Shown: positions 32,801-43,099, counted from the first letter of the stretch. The stretch is DNA of 64,000 bases from Nemertoderma westbladi (GCA_032718475.1 JAUCBJ010006752.1:1-64000); one strand, 5' to 3'. Notes: generated by a model from the sequence alone, not told the origin. A program made the numbers and translations.

Positions 32801-35700
32801 CTATAATCCTTAGTAAACGTTGCCTCGCGATTGGGAAACATTTCCAGTGACTTGGATATTTTCCTACAAGGTTTTGAAGTAAAGGTTTGGTTGGAAGCAG
32901 TTTCTGTATATCCACAAGAAATAACCCCAGACACTCTATTACTTGAGCTTGTAGTACGCATAGCTGATGAAGCAGGAGCAACCTGCTGTAATTGTGACTC
33001 CACATCATGTTCTCTGTTAACATTTGATATTTGCTTCTGATAAGAAACGGAATATTTATCAACTAACTGAGACTGTGGCAAGTTTCCATCTGCCGGTTGA
33101 CCTGGAGTTCGGTTGATTCGCTGTGTATGGATAATATTATCCAATCCATCAGCATTCGCGATATTATCTTGATTAACGACGCTGTAGCTTGTACCAGAAG
33201 CAATTGGTGTTTCTAAATTCCCTATGGAGTTGTTCAACAAAGTGCCTACTGGATCATTAAAATGATCATCACCAAGTAAAGTAGACAACCGGCGGTTTCG
33301 TAACATATCAACACCATTATTACCATGGTTAACCCCGCAAAGCCCATTTATAACGGGAGTTGAGTGGTCGCGTGGGTGTGGTGTTTTTAACTGAGAAATA
33401 TTTATAGATGACCTCTTTCTAACCTTGCCCTGCAATGGGATTATATTATCACTAGAAGACATCGATAAATTATCATGCATCGTTCGAACCATACTATGGC
33501 GTATCTTTGATGGTTGCCTATCATCACTTTCACTGCCCTTCAAACCGTTATTGATAATTTGGGTTTCTTCACCTGGTCCTTGATGGCTCAAACGGTTCAT
33601 ATTTATTGAAGGAGAAATGTCTTTACTAACATTTAGACGTGTAGGTTTCAGGAATGGACTTCGAATATTTACACTCCTATCCGATTGTTGGGAGTTTGTT
33701 TGTTGCGGCTCTGTTATAGTCTTTGCTATCACTGGGATTGTATTGCATCTAGTCTTCTTAAGTTGAGAACCTAATGTCATTGTACTCCGATCTAGATTAT
33801 GAGGTTGTTGGTAGTTTAGATGTGAGGTATTTCTACTCCCACCTTCATCATCAAATAGCTGCAGGGCTTTCACACTTTCCTTAGCAAACAATTCTGGATT
33901 AGAGTTATTTCCATCAATCACGTGGGATGCCAGCAGGTAACTTTGTCTGAACAAATTGGCACTTTTATTATTTCTGGAATAATGTTCCATATCTGTGGAT
34001 TGAGGGGGTGTTCTATGGGACCGCTCAAGGTTTGATGCTTGAACAATCTCCCGGCTGCTTCGCATCGCATTTCGTCGATTTCTGCTATTTCCTTCCTCGC
34101 CATCTTTATATGAGTATACATTGTTCCTATAATCCGGGAACGATTTTCGAGAAACTTTTGAACCAGATTCCGCAAACTGAGTTGCTTCTGCTGAATGAGG
34201 GAAGTCTTCTTTTGAATTACGATGCAACTGAGAGCTGGATCGCTTGGAAGAGGCAGGAGACTTTCCTTTCTCTTTGTTTCGTTGTTTGCGTGAACCATTT
34301 GCAAAGGAATTCTCAACGGTATCGGTTGAGAGCCCACTTTCACTAATCTCGTGAATATTAGTTCTTGATTTGGAAGAATGCATGGCAGTAAGGTTGAGTA
34401 CATCGGACAACTGTTTCCTAAGCAACGATCTTTGCAACTCATTTCCTGATTCTATATGATTTCCTTGCACAAACTTTAAGGCACTGGTATCACATTCAAC
34501 ATCTGCTGAGATATTTCGATGGTTAGTAGAATGCTGAGATTCATCACGCAAATTATTCGATCCTCTGCGCCGAAGACGACTAGCAGATAACTTTTCTGGA
34601 ATAACGTCAGTACTGGAACTGGAAGCACTGCATTCAATTCTCGATGAAACAGCTGGCGTGACTCGCTTTCGCAAACTCCGAGTGTGAGGAGAAACTCCCA
34701 AACCAACATCACATTGGCCTTTACTCCTATCAAACTCATCCAAATCAAATCCAAATGTTGGTTCAGCTCTTGAGTGCAAATTTTTGCTTACTAATGTCAC
34801 ATTATCTTGATTAGGCCTAACAGGGGTATCATCTCCAGGTGGTGGTGAATATTGATTCCCTTTACTAACACATCTAGTACTACTTTGATTTCTTCGCCCA
34901 TTGAAATAGATGGGCAAACTTAGGTTTCTTTGCTGTAGCTCCAAATGAGTGTCATCATGATTTCTAATTGCAGCGGTACAGTTGGGTTTCATTTTCTGAC
35001 GAACAGCGCCAAAATGAGTTTGGCGATTATCAGAAGCTGAGCTGCTCGTATAAACAGGACGCCGCGGATGCGATAAGGTATTGCGATTGGTATAGCGAGC
35101 TTGGGCCTCATCATCACCTTGATCTCCACTGGATAATGACAATGAGTCTTCATTGGCTGTGTATCGTTGCTTTATCATACCTTTTCGTTTTTGCAACAGC
35201 CGACCACGACGGGTTCGATTGTTAGATTTCCCAAGATGGCGAACAACATTTTCATCAACAGGTTGTTTTGCCTCTTGAGTTTTTGATTGGCTAACTCTTG
35301 TCTGCTGAGCGGGAAAACGCAATCGACTAGGTGACGGTTTACTGCAGCCAATATCCGATGTGTTTCTACTGGGATTTAGTGATGTGCATCCTAGTGGTAA
35401 TGGAGAATGTTGTGATGTGGAACGCATCTGATCACTACTATCTGAACCCTCATTTATATGGGTGATGATATCTGAGGCATACGTGCCATTGGATAAAAGG
35501 GTGTGTTTATTGGCAGGTTCTGGTGTTGTTAATAATGTAGACGATTCCTCACAGTCAGTATATATCCTACTGGGACTAGAATATACTGGACGATCAGGGT
35601 ACTTTAAGTTTTTGAAATACCCCTCGGCTATCTCTCTAAGTGCTGACTTATTTACAGGGAGGCCACTGTTTATAATGCTTTCCCATCCTCTGTGAGCCAT
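29803..35700 (-). CDS. CENPC: CENP-C, inner kinetochore protein (unusually long, single exon)
   Basis: A 1,965-residue uninterrupted ORF, ATG 35700 to TAA 29803; human CENP-C is 943 residues. Two signatures identify it. The CENP-C motif near residues 1755-1780 reads GLRRSERTRVSRLRW and binds the CENP-A/H4 nucleosome. The C-terminal cupin dimerisation domain, about residues 1880-1965, reads VGIVSFATGYSRSFRANVSL, then LVLSGSVTLTMG and FMIPCGNAYTVENK. The aromatic YW that usually ends the CENP-C motif is not clear here (WGFLGQ follows). The rest is low-complexity, Ser/Asn/Arg-rich and probably disordered. Residues about 1178-1667 hold three copies of a roughly 175-residue tandem repeat. CENP-C bridges centromeric chromatin to the Mis12/Ndc80 outer kinetochore. 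Vertebrate genes have many exons; this one shows none. Confidence 0.93.
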   Translation of the reverse strand: MAHRGWESIINSGLPVNKSALREIAEGYFKNLKYPDRPVYSSPSRIYTDCEESSTLLTTPEPANKHTLLSNGTYASDIITHINEGSDSSDQMRSTSQHSPLPLGCTSLNPSRNTSDIGCSKPSPSRLRFPAQQTRVSQSKTQEAKQPVDENVVRHLGKSNNRTRRGRLLQKRKGMIKQRYTANEDSLSLSSGDQGDDEAQARYTNRNTLSHPRRPVYTSSSASDNRQTHFGAVRQKMKPNCTAAIRNHDDTHLELQQRNLSLPIYFNGRRNQSSTRCVSKGNQYSPPPGDDTPVRPNQDNVTLVSKNLHSRAEPTFGFDLDEFDRSKGQCDVGLGVSPHTRSLRKRVTPAVSSRIECSASSSSTDVIPEKLSASRLRRRGSNNLRDESQHSTNHRNISADVECDTSALKFVQGNHIESGNELQRSLLRKQLSDVLNLTAMHSSKSRTNIHEISESGLSTDTVENSFANGSRKQRNKEKGKSPASSKRSSSQLHRNSKEDFPHSAEATQFAESGSKVSRKSFPDYRNNVYSYKDGEEGNSRNRRNAMRSSREIVQASNLERSHRTPPQSTDMEHYSRNNKSANLFRQSYLLASHVIDGNNSNPELFAKESVKALQLFDDEGGSRNTSHLNYQQPHNLDRSTMTLGSQLKKTRCNTIPVIAKTITEPQQTNSQQSDRSVNIRSPFLKPTRLNVSKDISPSINMNRLSHQGPGEETQIINNGLKGSESDDRQPSKIRHSMVRTMHDNLSMSSSDNIIPLQGKVRKRSSINISQLKTPHPRDHSTPVINGLCGVNHGNNGVDMLRNRRLSTLLGDDHFNDPVGTLLNNSIGNLETPIASGTSYSVVNQDNIANADGLDNIIHTQRINRTPGQPADGNLPQSQLVDKYSVSYQKQISNVNREHDVESQLQQVAPASSAMRTTSSSNRVSGVISCGYTETASNQTFTSKPCRKISKSLEMFPNREATFTKDYSCNGPNQVDFSEDFVSRKSLSSSMVHNVSRNLRSAVSKPFNSEEVNSKSSACDLPITAELSSLFPRVVNGASEVIDNSKYRLPHRSGSNKTIPINTPSTKNRPTISAIFSPSTTDNESESIVKQTIPSTENDNSFKNTSKSRVTRSGSYSVFLEDLTNLQVNQNSSSHHSRINATSQSHGIDATVPGSGTQPITTRGCIKEPRPQIKTNQRNGIQPIDETSSGASRRSSRKKSSITLPQSYVDQSDLDPAAIIAESHNKDVNHISNSKNTSDQPLRLSIGNNSSISNLSNERGETSTKQIRQRTINKKLSLTANNRRASTRRRVLSCSESSQSDFDPATNIGDYNNTSIKQSEKPNHQKHHITSNTSNCPQRSSTGTGIGNNSLISKLSNGIQPIDETSSSASRRSSRKKSSITLPQGDVDQSDLDPTTFIAEDVNHITRNTSDQPRRSSIGNNLSISNLSNERGETSTKQIRKKNINNKLPLSADNRRASTRRRVLSSSESSQGDFDPATNIGDYNDTLIEQSEKPNHQKHHITSNTSNRPQRSSTGTGIGNNSSISKLSNAIQPIDETSSSASRRSSRRKSSITLPQSDVDRSDLDPATIIAKEVNHITRNTSDQPRRLSIGNNLSISNFSNEQGETSTKQIRQKNINKKLPSTDNRGASTRRRVLSSSESSQSDFDPATNIGDNNNTLIEQIPKSRKQQVIESSGHRTKTPAKNVTFNKEVSCRHTSMENEDPSLGNSIGHRGDAEGNYKLKGKKQRKTKKSKLVSTKINEKIPDSGEIYKPRPAPDGLRRSERTRVSRLRWGFLGQKIIYRVTADHMREIVGVQSPDGDQLPDVKPKENIRPKTGKPLFAVDEDDGSGDNGTSVSSDDSLCLVQGADNQSYKMKCVSSYDSPEWEHTKDDGCLSVVCLQDQTDFKVGIVSFATGYSRSFRANVSLTMNYLVLSGSVTLTMGSNRPLVLKPGSNFMIPCGNAYTVENKSLDTVADVHCLSVSHSLL
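30700..32165 (-). repeat. three-copy tandem repeat inside CENPC coding sequence
   Basis: Repeat starts recur at about 32163, 31625 and 31108 (spacings 538 and 517 bp). Each copy encodes IQPIDETSS, then ASRRSSRKKSSITLPQ, SDLDP, SIGNNSSISNLSN, RGETSTKQIR, RRVLSSSESSQSDFDPATN and SEKPNHQKHHITSNTSN. The nucleotide match is very high, so the duplication is recent. All length differences keep the reading frame. Confidence 0.95.
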
Positions 35701-36741
35701 ATTATGAAGTAAATTATATATAGGAAATTACAAAGAATACCGGGTAATGTAAACAAGAAGAAATTAAGGAATACGAAACTTAATATGGCAGTCATACAAT
35801 CAGACAATCCCCATTCAAGGAGCAATATTTCCAAATTTTCTGAATGTATACGGTACAGGTATATAGGCCTACCTGCCAACAGGCAGACAGATATACCGGC
35901 AATAAATACTGGCAAATCATCAAGACGAAGACCAAGACATTAAGACAATACGCTAGGAAATAGGCCTACAATAAAACAAAACAATAACCAAATCAATAAA
36001 CGACAGAACGAGAGTCAAAACATGTTAAAGTGTTTCATGGCTGTTTGAGTTTTGGGTAGGCCTAATCCGGTAATTGTAATTCGTCGTTTTTGAAAAATAT
36101 TACCGGCAACCAAAGCACTGCAGCACTGTCTGACTGTTGGGGTTGGGCATAATTACAGAACTGCCGAACAGCAGATGCAGAATGAATTATGACTTCGAGT
36201 TGGCCCACTGCCTACTCACTGCTACTGTACTACAGGACTAAAACAACACAGTAACAGCAAACAGCACTAGCCTGCTAGCCAGCTAGCTGACTACTGGACT
36301 AGTAAAACACAACAATAAGGTCAATGAAGGCATACTGGTTACTGGTATAAGCAGTTTCGAGTTTGATAACATAAAACTGTAAAACAAATGCAGAAATCGT
36401 CCAACGGTCAACACTGCACCAGTTCAGTACTACCGTACCGGTATTGTAGCACAACTGCACAAGCACACTGTACAGCCAGACAGCTGTATTTACTGATACT
36501 GCCAGACTGCTGTACAGCTGTACTGTAATCTACTGCAGGTGGAGGCCCTGAAATACGTTTGTCATGCATTAACAACATACTTAACTCCTCTACTTCGCTA
36601 CAGCATTATGCATTAGGCCTACCTGGTAACCTGCAAACAGCAGATTGAAGTACCGCTAGGCCTACCAGGCCATGGGCCTACCACCTACAGACTTATTACA
36701 GCCAGATCGCTACAGCTTCAGTCAGGCAGTTCAGTGTTCTG
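35701..36741. other. CENPC upstream region
   Basis: Probable promoter side of CENPC. It contains many TACTGTAC and TAGGCCTAC-type words and no ORF with family features. Ends at the 8-bp target duplication of the next element. Confidence 0.4.
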
Positions 36742-36840
36742 CACATCCACACAAGTCCCTAAAAGGTGCCACCCTGCTCCATAGCGCGGGAAATTCAAAT
36801 GATTGAAAGACATGTAATTTGTACTGGAAAGGGTGGCAGA

Positions 36841-36899
36841 CAAGGTGTACTAAATTTATTATTACTAAAATTATGTACTAAGTTATTTAGTACACCTTG
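36841..36899. mobile_element. 59-bp hAT-like MITE nested in the element above
   Basis: Termini are CAAGGTGTACTAAAT and ATTTAGTACACCTTG. The 8-bp duplication GTGGCAGA lies on both sides (36833-36840, 36900-36907). The other arm of the host element shows the empty site, so this insertion is younger than the 2.6-kb element. Same family as 49114-49498. Confidence 0.9.
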
Positions 36900-37044
36900 G
36901 TGGCAGATCAGATCTGCCACCTATATTTTGGCGGTAAATTCAAATCTGTTTTAACATTGAATATATGAATAGAGTAATTCATTGAATCAGAATAAATTAC
37001 TTCTTATCGGTTTAACTCACTCATCCGTTATTGTTGTTGTTTTA

Positions 37045-37268
37045 TCTATTCTGGGACTTCCAGCAGCACGTGAACATCTAAGCTGACTGGTTAGCTAGTC
37101 TGGGACTTCGAGCACCACGTGAACAACTAAGCTGACTGGTTAACTAGTCATGGGCTTCGAGCAGCACGTGAACAACTAAGCTGACTGGTTAACTAGTCCG
37201 GGACTTCGAGCAGCACGTGAACAACTAAGCTCACTGGTTAACTAAACTTGGGCTTCGAGCAGTACGAG
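37045..37268. repeat. 47-bp tandem repeat, about 5 copies
   Basis: Unit core is GGGACTTCGAGCAGCACGTG, then AACAACTAAGCTGACTGGTT, then AACTAGT. It is located inside the 2.6-kb element. CACGTG (E-box) occurs in most copies. Confidence 0.9.
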
Positions 37269-38832
37269 ACCATTTGAATTTGAATTGATATATTTTTGGC
37301 GGTTAATGCTAATTACAGAATTATGTACATGGGTACGTACTAAAAGGTCAATGAGCAAGAGCAGTAGACTTCATACTGTAAACTTTGTTCGCGCTTTTAG
37401 ACCTTTTAGCAGTTTAACCTGCCAATTTTAGTTGTCTTCTTGTTTATAAATCGACTTTAGCCTAGACTAATTATTTAATGTACTGAAGTTACATCTGCCG
37501 AAGCCAGTCTGTGCGCGATCATTCACCCACTGTTAAGGGAGACTGGATTCGGGTGCTTTGACGTTATTGCGGTGTAGACCTACTGTATTATTCGATTGAT
37601 CGTTACTATATAATCTCTGACAAATATATTTACTTTCGGGGAAATATTAACAGTTCCTTTAGGACGTGGCGCTTTAAGTATAAAAACAGAGTTATGACTT
37701 ATACTAATCACAACTAGATGGCTACTGAGTTTCGTAAATAGCGCATTCTTTAGGAGATGCTTTATTATCTGTCACACTACTTCACACTATACTTCACACT
37801 ACTGCACACTGATCTGCCGACCGTCACTGAATTTGATCATATATAAAGAAGATCGCAACTGACACTTGTAGGGATTATGAAATAGCATTTAATTCACACA
37901 AAAACCACTATAATTTAAGTCGCAGTTGCTACCGGTAAACTGTCCTCTTACCTTCAGTAATCAATAAGATTGGGGGTTTTATGATTATTTATCGGTATTC
38001 TCCAAATATAACAACATATCCAACAATATACAACAATTAATAACAGACAGTAAACAGAAGTAAAATAATGCGGTGAAAGTAATGTTCCCGTAATGCATTG
38101 GTAGTTGAGTCAGGTTTGATATGCAGTTTGCAGCCAGTTCAGTGATTCGGATAATAGATTTACGTTCCGTAATCAAAGCCATCAGATCTTTAGGCAAAGT
38201 CTGAAACTTCCACAACAGAAGTAACAGAAGATTTCCAAGCAGTTCTCTCGCTCAGAAAGGTAAAACAAAGACCGTAATGCATTGCGCGGTTTTACATAGG
38301 CCCTTGTCCAACATAAAATGAAAATCGCTCTGATTGGTTGAGCAGAACAAAGAGAGGTTCCACGTTTACAGTAAATCAGCTGACAGATTTCGTCATCTGA
38401 GTTCCAGCCGTTTAGAGGATTAGGCGCATTGCGGAAATATATGACTTGTTATGTCCGCTAAAGCACCTACACGGTATATTGCGGAGAAAAATGACTTGTT
38501 ATGTACGCAAAAGCTTTTACAAACTTCTTACTGTAGTGTAGTAGCTACTGCTACTGCATGTGCAGTAGGCCTACAGACATATTATCTTATTTAGGTCTAC
38601 TAAGAAATATTGCGTAGTGTAATTTCATAAGAAATATATACAGCTGTACAGCAGGGAATTGATAGTAAAATATATCGCAGGTAGGCGGCCTACTGTAATA
38701 ACAATAGGTGTATAATGCCTCTGCCTATACTGCTGTATTTGTCTATGACATATAATATGATAAAATATTATTATGAATGAACATTATTATTCTTAGTAAT
38801 TCGTCACAAAATACAATGCGCTACTAACTCAG

Positions 38833-38996
38833 AAACTGTAATCCTAAATGCGGAACTTAAACCGAAACAGGGAATAGTACAATGTGGACTTTGTAGTGAC
38901 ACATTTGACAGTCAGTGCGATATAATTTCTCATGTACAAGCAAATCACGGTATTGCATGTTCAGTACAAACGGTAATTCGGTTATTCAACAATTAA
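38833..38996 (+). CDS. possible C2H2 zinc-finger exon inside the transposon
   Basis: After a possible 3' splice site (CTACTAACTCAG) an open frame of about 54 codons encodes QCGLCSDTFDSQCDIISHVQ, then ANHG. This fits C-x2-C-x12-H-x4-H, a classical single C2H2 finger with Phe at the usual place. TAA follows at 38994. A donor-like ACG|GTAATT lies inside near 38971. It could be a DNA-binding exon of a transposase, a captured host exon or chance. I lean to a remnant because nothing else coding is visible nearby. Confidence 0.35.
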
Positions 38997-40069
38997 CAAA
39001 CGGTTATTCAACGTCCATTTTTAGTTATTAGCATGACGGTAATACAAATTACGCAAAGTGAACCTTTACTACATTCACAATTTTCTATTCATTCATACTA
39101 ACTATAACGAAAATTGAACGTGCATTTAATCCATGGTACGTTCAATTAACTATATTTGCTACCTGTGTTACTCTATTCATATATTCAATGTTAAAGCAGA
39201 TTTGAATTTACCGCCAAAATATAGGTGGCAGATCTGATCTGCCACCCTTTCCAGTACAAATTGCATGTCTTTCAATCATTTGAATTTCCCGCGCTATGGA
39301 GCAGGGTGGCACCTTTTAGGGACTTGTGCACATCCACTAAACTGCTAAATAATTTTCCTACAAAAAATAATTATTCTCCACTATTTATAATTGGATTTCA
39401 ACTAAAATATTTATGTTTAACAATTTTTAATTTTGTATCCACCAAATATAGTCATTTTATTCACTTTCCACTAATTTTAATATTTTTTCACTAAAAATAA
39501 TCACCTTCCTTTTCGCATTAGATCCGACTTCAGCTTTAAATGCTGGTAACGTGTGTCCGTGTGTCCCTTAGATATAATAGCATCACCTACATGCTACATT
39601 ATAACTATTTAAGTCTGCAGTAAATTTTATTAGTTTTCTTAAATTTGACCGTTTTATGTACCTACATTTTTTTAAATATTATGATAAAGTATTTTATTCC
39701 AAAATAAAAATTTGTAACATTACTCAACGCTGTTAGTATTAAACTGTTAAAGGCGAGTTGTTATTTAGCACTTTATAACTTTGGAGGACATTACATACAT
39801 ACTTGTTGCAAAGTACTTTACAGTGTTCTTATCCTCGTGGCTTTATTTTCACTCACTCACTAACGTTCGTTCGTGTATCAAAGCCACTCGCATTTTGTAG
39901 CAATTATATTTATATTATAACTAATTTTCTAGCAAAAATAAACTGTAACATGTTCTATTGACTTTCGTTAATGTTCTGGTTAGAACAACGCAGTCACTGT
40001 AACCTTCTCCTTTCCCTGAAAATCTCAGAACCTAACGCTTCTATAAAGGACCAACAGTACTGCTGTATT

Positions 40070-40365
40070 GAGGACTGCAGTGACTGATGTATTGTACTGC
40101 TGTGCCCTGTGCAGTCCGAGTCGTTAACGTTATAGATCACCTCTGCCGGTAGGCGGAATCCCAACTGACAACTGCAGAACTACGGCTGTACGGTTCTCGT
40201 AGCAGTTTGGTCCCAAACATGGACTTAAAACATTCTGTAGTTGTCAGTTGAGTTGGGAATACCGCCTACCGGTGCGGTAGAAGTGAGCTACCTACTGCTG
40301 GGATGTATAACGTTAACGACAGCACAGCAGTACAATACATCAGTTACTGCAGTCCCCTATACAGC
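40070..40365. mobile_element. foldback element, about 295 bp
   Basis: The outer arms GACTGCAGTGACTGATGTAT and ATACATCAGTTACTGCAGTC, and the inner arms CGGTAGGCGGAATCCCAACT and AGTTGGGAATACCGCCTACC, are inverted copies. The axis is near 40215. Non-coding. 39337-40000 before it is AT-rich with one degenerate family-B minisatellite unit near 39970. Confidence 0.8.
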
Positions 40366-40479
40366 AGTTGTGCTGAGCTGCTTCCCGCAAATTTAAATAT
40401 GAAAAAAAGAGATGTAAAAATTCTTTAAATATCAAAAATTAATAATTTTCACCCCTCTTTCTATTTTCGATTCAGATTG

Positions 40480-41555
40480 GGTTCAGACTTGGTATAATTC
40501 TCGACATTGGGGGTCCAGATTGTGTTCAGATTTGGTATAATTCTCGACATTGGGGGTCCAGCTTGGGTCCAGATTTGGTATAATTCTCTGACATTGGGGG
40601 TCCAGATTGGGTTCAGATTTGGTATAATTCTCTGACATTGGGAGTCCAGATTGGGTCCAGATTTGGTATAATTCTTGACATTGGGGGTCCAGATTGGGTT
40701 CAGATTTGGTATAATTCTCGACATTGGGGGTCCAGATTTGGTATAATTCTCGACATTGGGGGTCCAGATTTGGTATAATTCTCGACATTGGGAGTCCAGA
40801 TTGGGTTCAGATTTGGTATAATTCTCGACATTGGGAGTCCAGATTGGGTTCAGATTTGGTATAATTATCGACATTGGGGGTCCAGATTGGGTCCAGATTT
40901 GGTATAATTCTCGACATTGGGGGTCCAGATTTGGTATAATTCTCGACATTGGGGGTCCAGATTTGGTATAATTCTCGACATTGGGAGTCCAGATTGGGTT
41001 CAGATTTGGTATAATTATCGACATTGGGGGTCCAGATTTGGTATAATTCTCGACATTGGGGGTCCAGATTTGGTATAATTCTCGACATTGGGAGTCCAGA
41101 TTGGGTTCAGATTTGGTATAATTCTCGACATTGGGAGTCCAGATTGGGTTCAGATTTGGTATAATTCTCGACATTGGGAGTCCAGATTGGGTTCAGATTT
41201 GGTATAATTATCGACATTGGGGGTCCAGATTGGGTCCAGATTTGGTATAATTCTCGACATTGGGGGTCCAGATTTGGTATAATTCTCGACATTGGGAGTC
41301 CAGATTGGGTTCAGATTTGGTATAATTCTCGACATTGGGGGTCCAGATTGGGTTCAGATTTGGTATAATTCTCGACATTGGGGGTCCAGCTTTGGCATAA
41401 TTCTCGACATTGGGGGTTCAGATTTGGTATAATTCTCGACATTGGGGGTTCAGATTGGGTTCAGATTTGGTATAATTCTCGACATTGCATTGGGGGTCCA
41501 GATTGGGTTCAGATTTGGTATAATTCTCGACATTGGGGGTCCAGATTGGGTTCTT
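40480..41555. repeat. minisatellite with mixed 32-bp and 43-bp units
   Basis: Unit core is TATAATTCTCGACATTGGGG, then GTCCAGATT. An optional 11-bp block GGGTTCAGATT or GGGTCCAGATT separates the short from the long unit. About 28 units in irregular order. Open frames across it are artefacts. Confidence 0.96.
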
Positions 41556-41559
41556 ATTA

Positions 41560-42735
41560 CCCGACAAAATCAAACAGACAAGGAAAGGTAGTAGGCCTAC
41601 GGGGCTAACTATTTTTAGTGATAAATCATTATTTATTGTGGATTTGCAATGTTTATATTTTTAGTTAATTATTTAGTGAAGAATGATTATTTTTATTAAT
41701 TTTAGTGAGTCGAAAAATAGATGGGATTAAGTAAATAATAAGTATGCTTTGCTTTCTATACCAGAGTTTATGTTTACGTCATGAGAACATCTACTATCAG
41801 CTACAGAAAATTACAGAAATTGTTTCTTGCTATATTATTTCACTAAATATGGTATGTTTTCAACTTTAAACAATCTAATTTCTACAAAGTTTCAATTTCA
41901 AGTTCCAAATCCCGCCCGTGAACGACTGCGATAAAACCGCAATTAATTTGATATTTTTTAATTTAATTTCTGAAATTTTTGGTTATTACTTTTTAATTTA
42001 TTATTTTTATTATATTTCTTTTATTATATTTTTATGGATTTATTTATTCTTTTATGTAATTTTTTAAAATATATTTTTTGAATTTTTTTTATTTAAGTTA
42101 AGTTACGTTAATTTAATTTTTATTTGTTTTTTTAATTTAACTATGTTATTTTTGTGTGATGCTCATCACACTGGCCACCCTACTATTGTATAGTAGGCCC
42201 TAAACACACGCGTGATTGGATAATCGGTGCTGATTCTGAAACTATCACAAACTAACAGCTTAGCCTACTAAGCATAAGTAATTATTTGTGGGTCCCGCAT
42301 TCCAACACACGTACATAACTTTGTACCGGTAGTTGGACGTAAAGGTCAAGCTGACGATTTTAGGGGGAATTATTTATTAATTGGAGACCTACAAATTTAA
42401 TAGATTAAGGGGGGGGGGGGGGGGTAGCCCCTTACGGTTATTTCTTCTTCCTTTGTACGTACATGTCTCCAATGTGATTGAAAAATGTATATAAAACAAC
42501 ATACCATGGAAAAGAGAACAATCAAAAGTACTAAAAAATTTGAAAAAACTTTATTGGCGCCCCCTAGTGGCCTACGTGAGATTTTGAAAATTTAACTAAA
42601 AAGACTAATCCTCCGTTATTTTACATTTTTATTTTACGATACCATTTTTTTGGAACAAAGCATGTTCATTTTCATATTTTTCACGCACTTTTTGTATTTC
42701 TGTTTTAGATTTCTGATAATTGGCAATTTTAAAAG
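41560..42735. other. AT-rich spacer with a poly-G run
   Basis: Long T-rich stretches (41940-42150) and a run of about 18 G at 42408-42426. No gene seen. A CTCF-like motif is listed separately. Confidence 0.5.
42556..42572 (-). promoter_or_regulatory. CTCF-like motif
   Basis: The minus strand reads GGCCACTAGGGGGCGCC, a full match to the CTCF core (CCACYAGRKGGCGC). It is isolated in AT-rich DNA about 170 bp before a SINE. Binding is inference only. Confidence 0.3.
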
Positions 42736-42736
42736 G

Positions 42737-42970
42737 CGGGGTAGCTCAGTTGGTTGAGCGCCGGGCCTGCAATCTATTGGTTGTAGGTTCAGCCCCGCCA
42801 GGGTCCACTCAGCCTTTCATCCACTGGGGTCGATAAAATGAGTACCAGTTAAATTACTGGGAGCAAATCGTGGGATAGGAGTAGCGCCCACCCCTACCCT
42901 CGGGTAGCAGCTATCGAAAGAGGAGCCTTCGGGTCGCCTCCGGCCGACTGTTTGCTTTTTTTTATGCTTG
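42737..42970 (+). repeat. tRNA-derived SINE
   Basis: The head is GGCGGGGTAGCTCAGTTGGT, then TGAGCG, with A box TAGCTCAGTTGG and B box GGTTCAGCCCC. The acceptor-like GGCGGGG and CCCCGCC pair, but the T arm is too short for a working tRNA. The body contains GGGGTCGATAAAATGAGTAC, then CAGTTAAATTACTGGGAGCA, and ends near GACTGTTTGCTTTTTTTT. The same tail occurs alone at 28.86-28.95 kb. Confidence 0.85.
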
Positions 42971-43099
42971 TAAAGAAAAAATTCAATTATTTTTAAAAAC
43001 TAAAAAACCCATATTTTTGTAATTTTTTATTCAAAAATTGAGAAAATATTATTAAATTAAGAAAAGTGCGTGGAATATATTAAAATAAAATAAAAAACT

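Larger units (their letters stand above)
36750..39328. mobile_element. hAT-like DNA transposon, 2,579 bp, probably non-autonomous
   Basis: An 8-bp target duplication CACATCCA stands on both sides (36742-36749 and 39329-39336). The terminal inverted repeats begin CACAAGTCCCTAAAAGGTGC and run for roughly 150-190 bp, through CCATAGCGCGGGAAATTCAA, ACATGTAATTTGTACTGGAA and GGTGGCAGATCAGATCTGCC. The left arm is interrupted by a 59-bp MITE. An 8-bp duplication is typical of hAT elements. Inside are a 47-bp tandem repeat, AT-rich DNA and one possible zinc-finger exon (38833-38996). No hAT transposase core (RW or hATC dimerisation segment) was recognised. Confidence 0.85.

Noticed and set aside
30939-34754. 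Other-frame open stretches inside CENPC
   Set aside because: They repeat with the CENPC internal repeat and lack any domain; the main frame is unbroken for 1,965 codons.
37985-38215. 76-codon minus-strand frame inside the 2.6-kb element (LPKDLMALITERKSIIRITE)
   Set aside because: Looks protein-like over about 25 residues but has no recognised motif or clear splice sites; not enough to call a transposase exon.
40461-41608. Open frames with repeated NYTKSxPNL or GVQIGFRFG
   Set aside because: By-products of the 32/43-bp minisatellite.
42737-42802. tRNA gene (Cys-like, anticodon region TGCAA)
   Set aside because: A and B boxes are present, but the T arm is too short and a SINE body follows directly.
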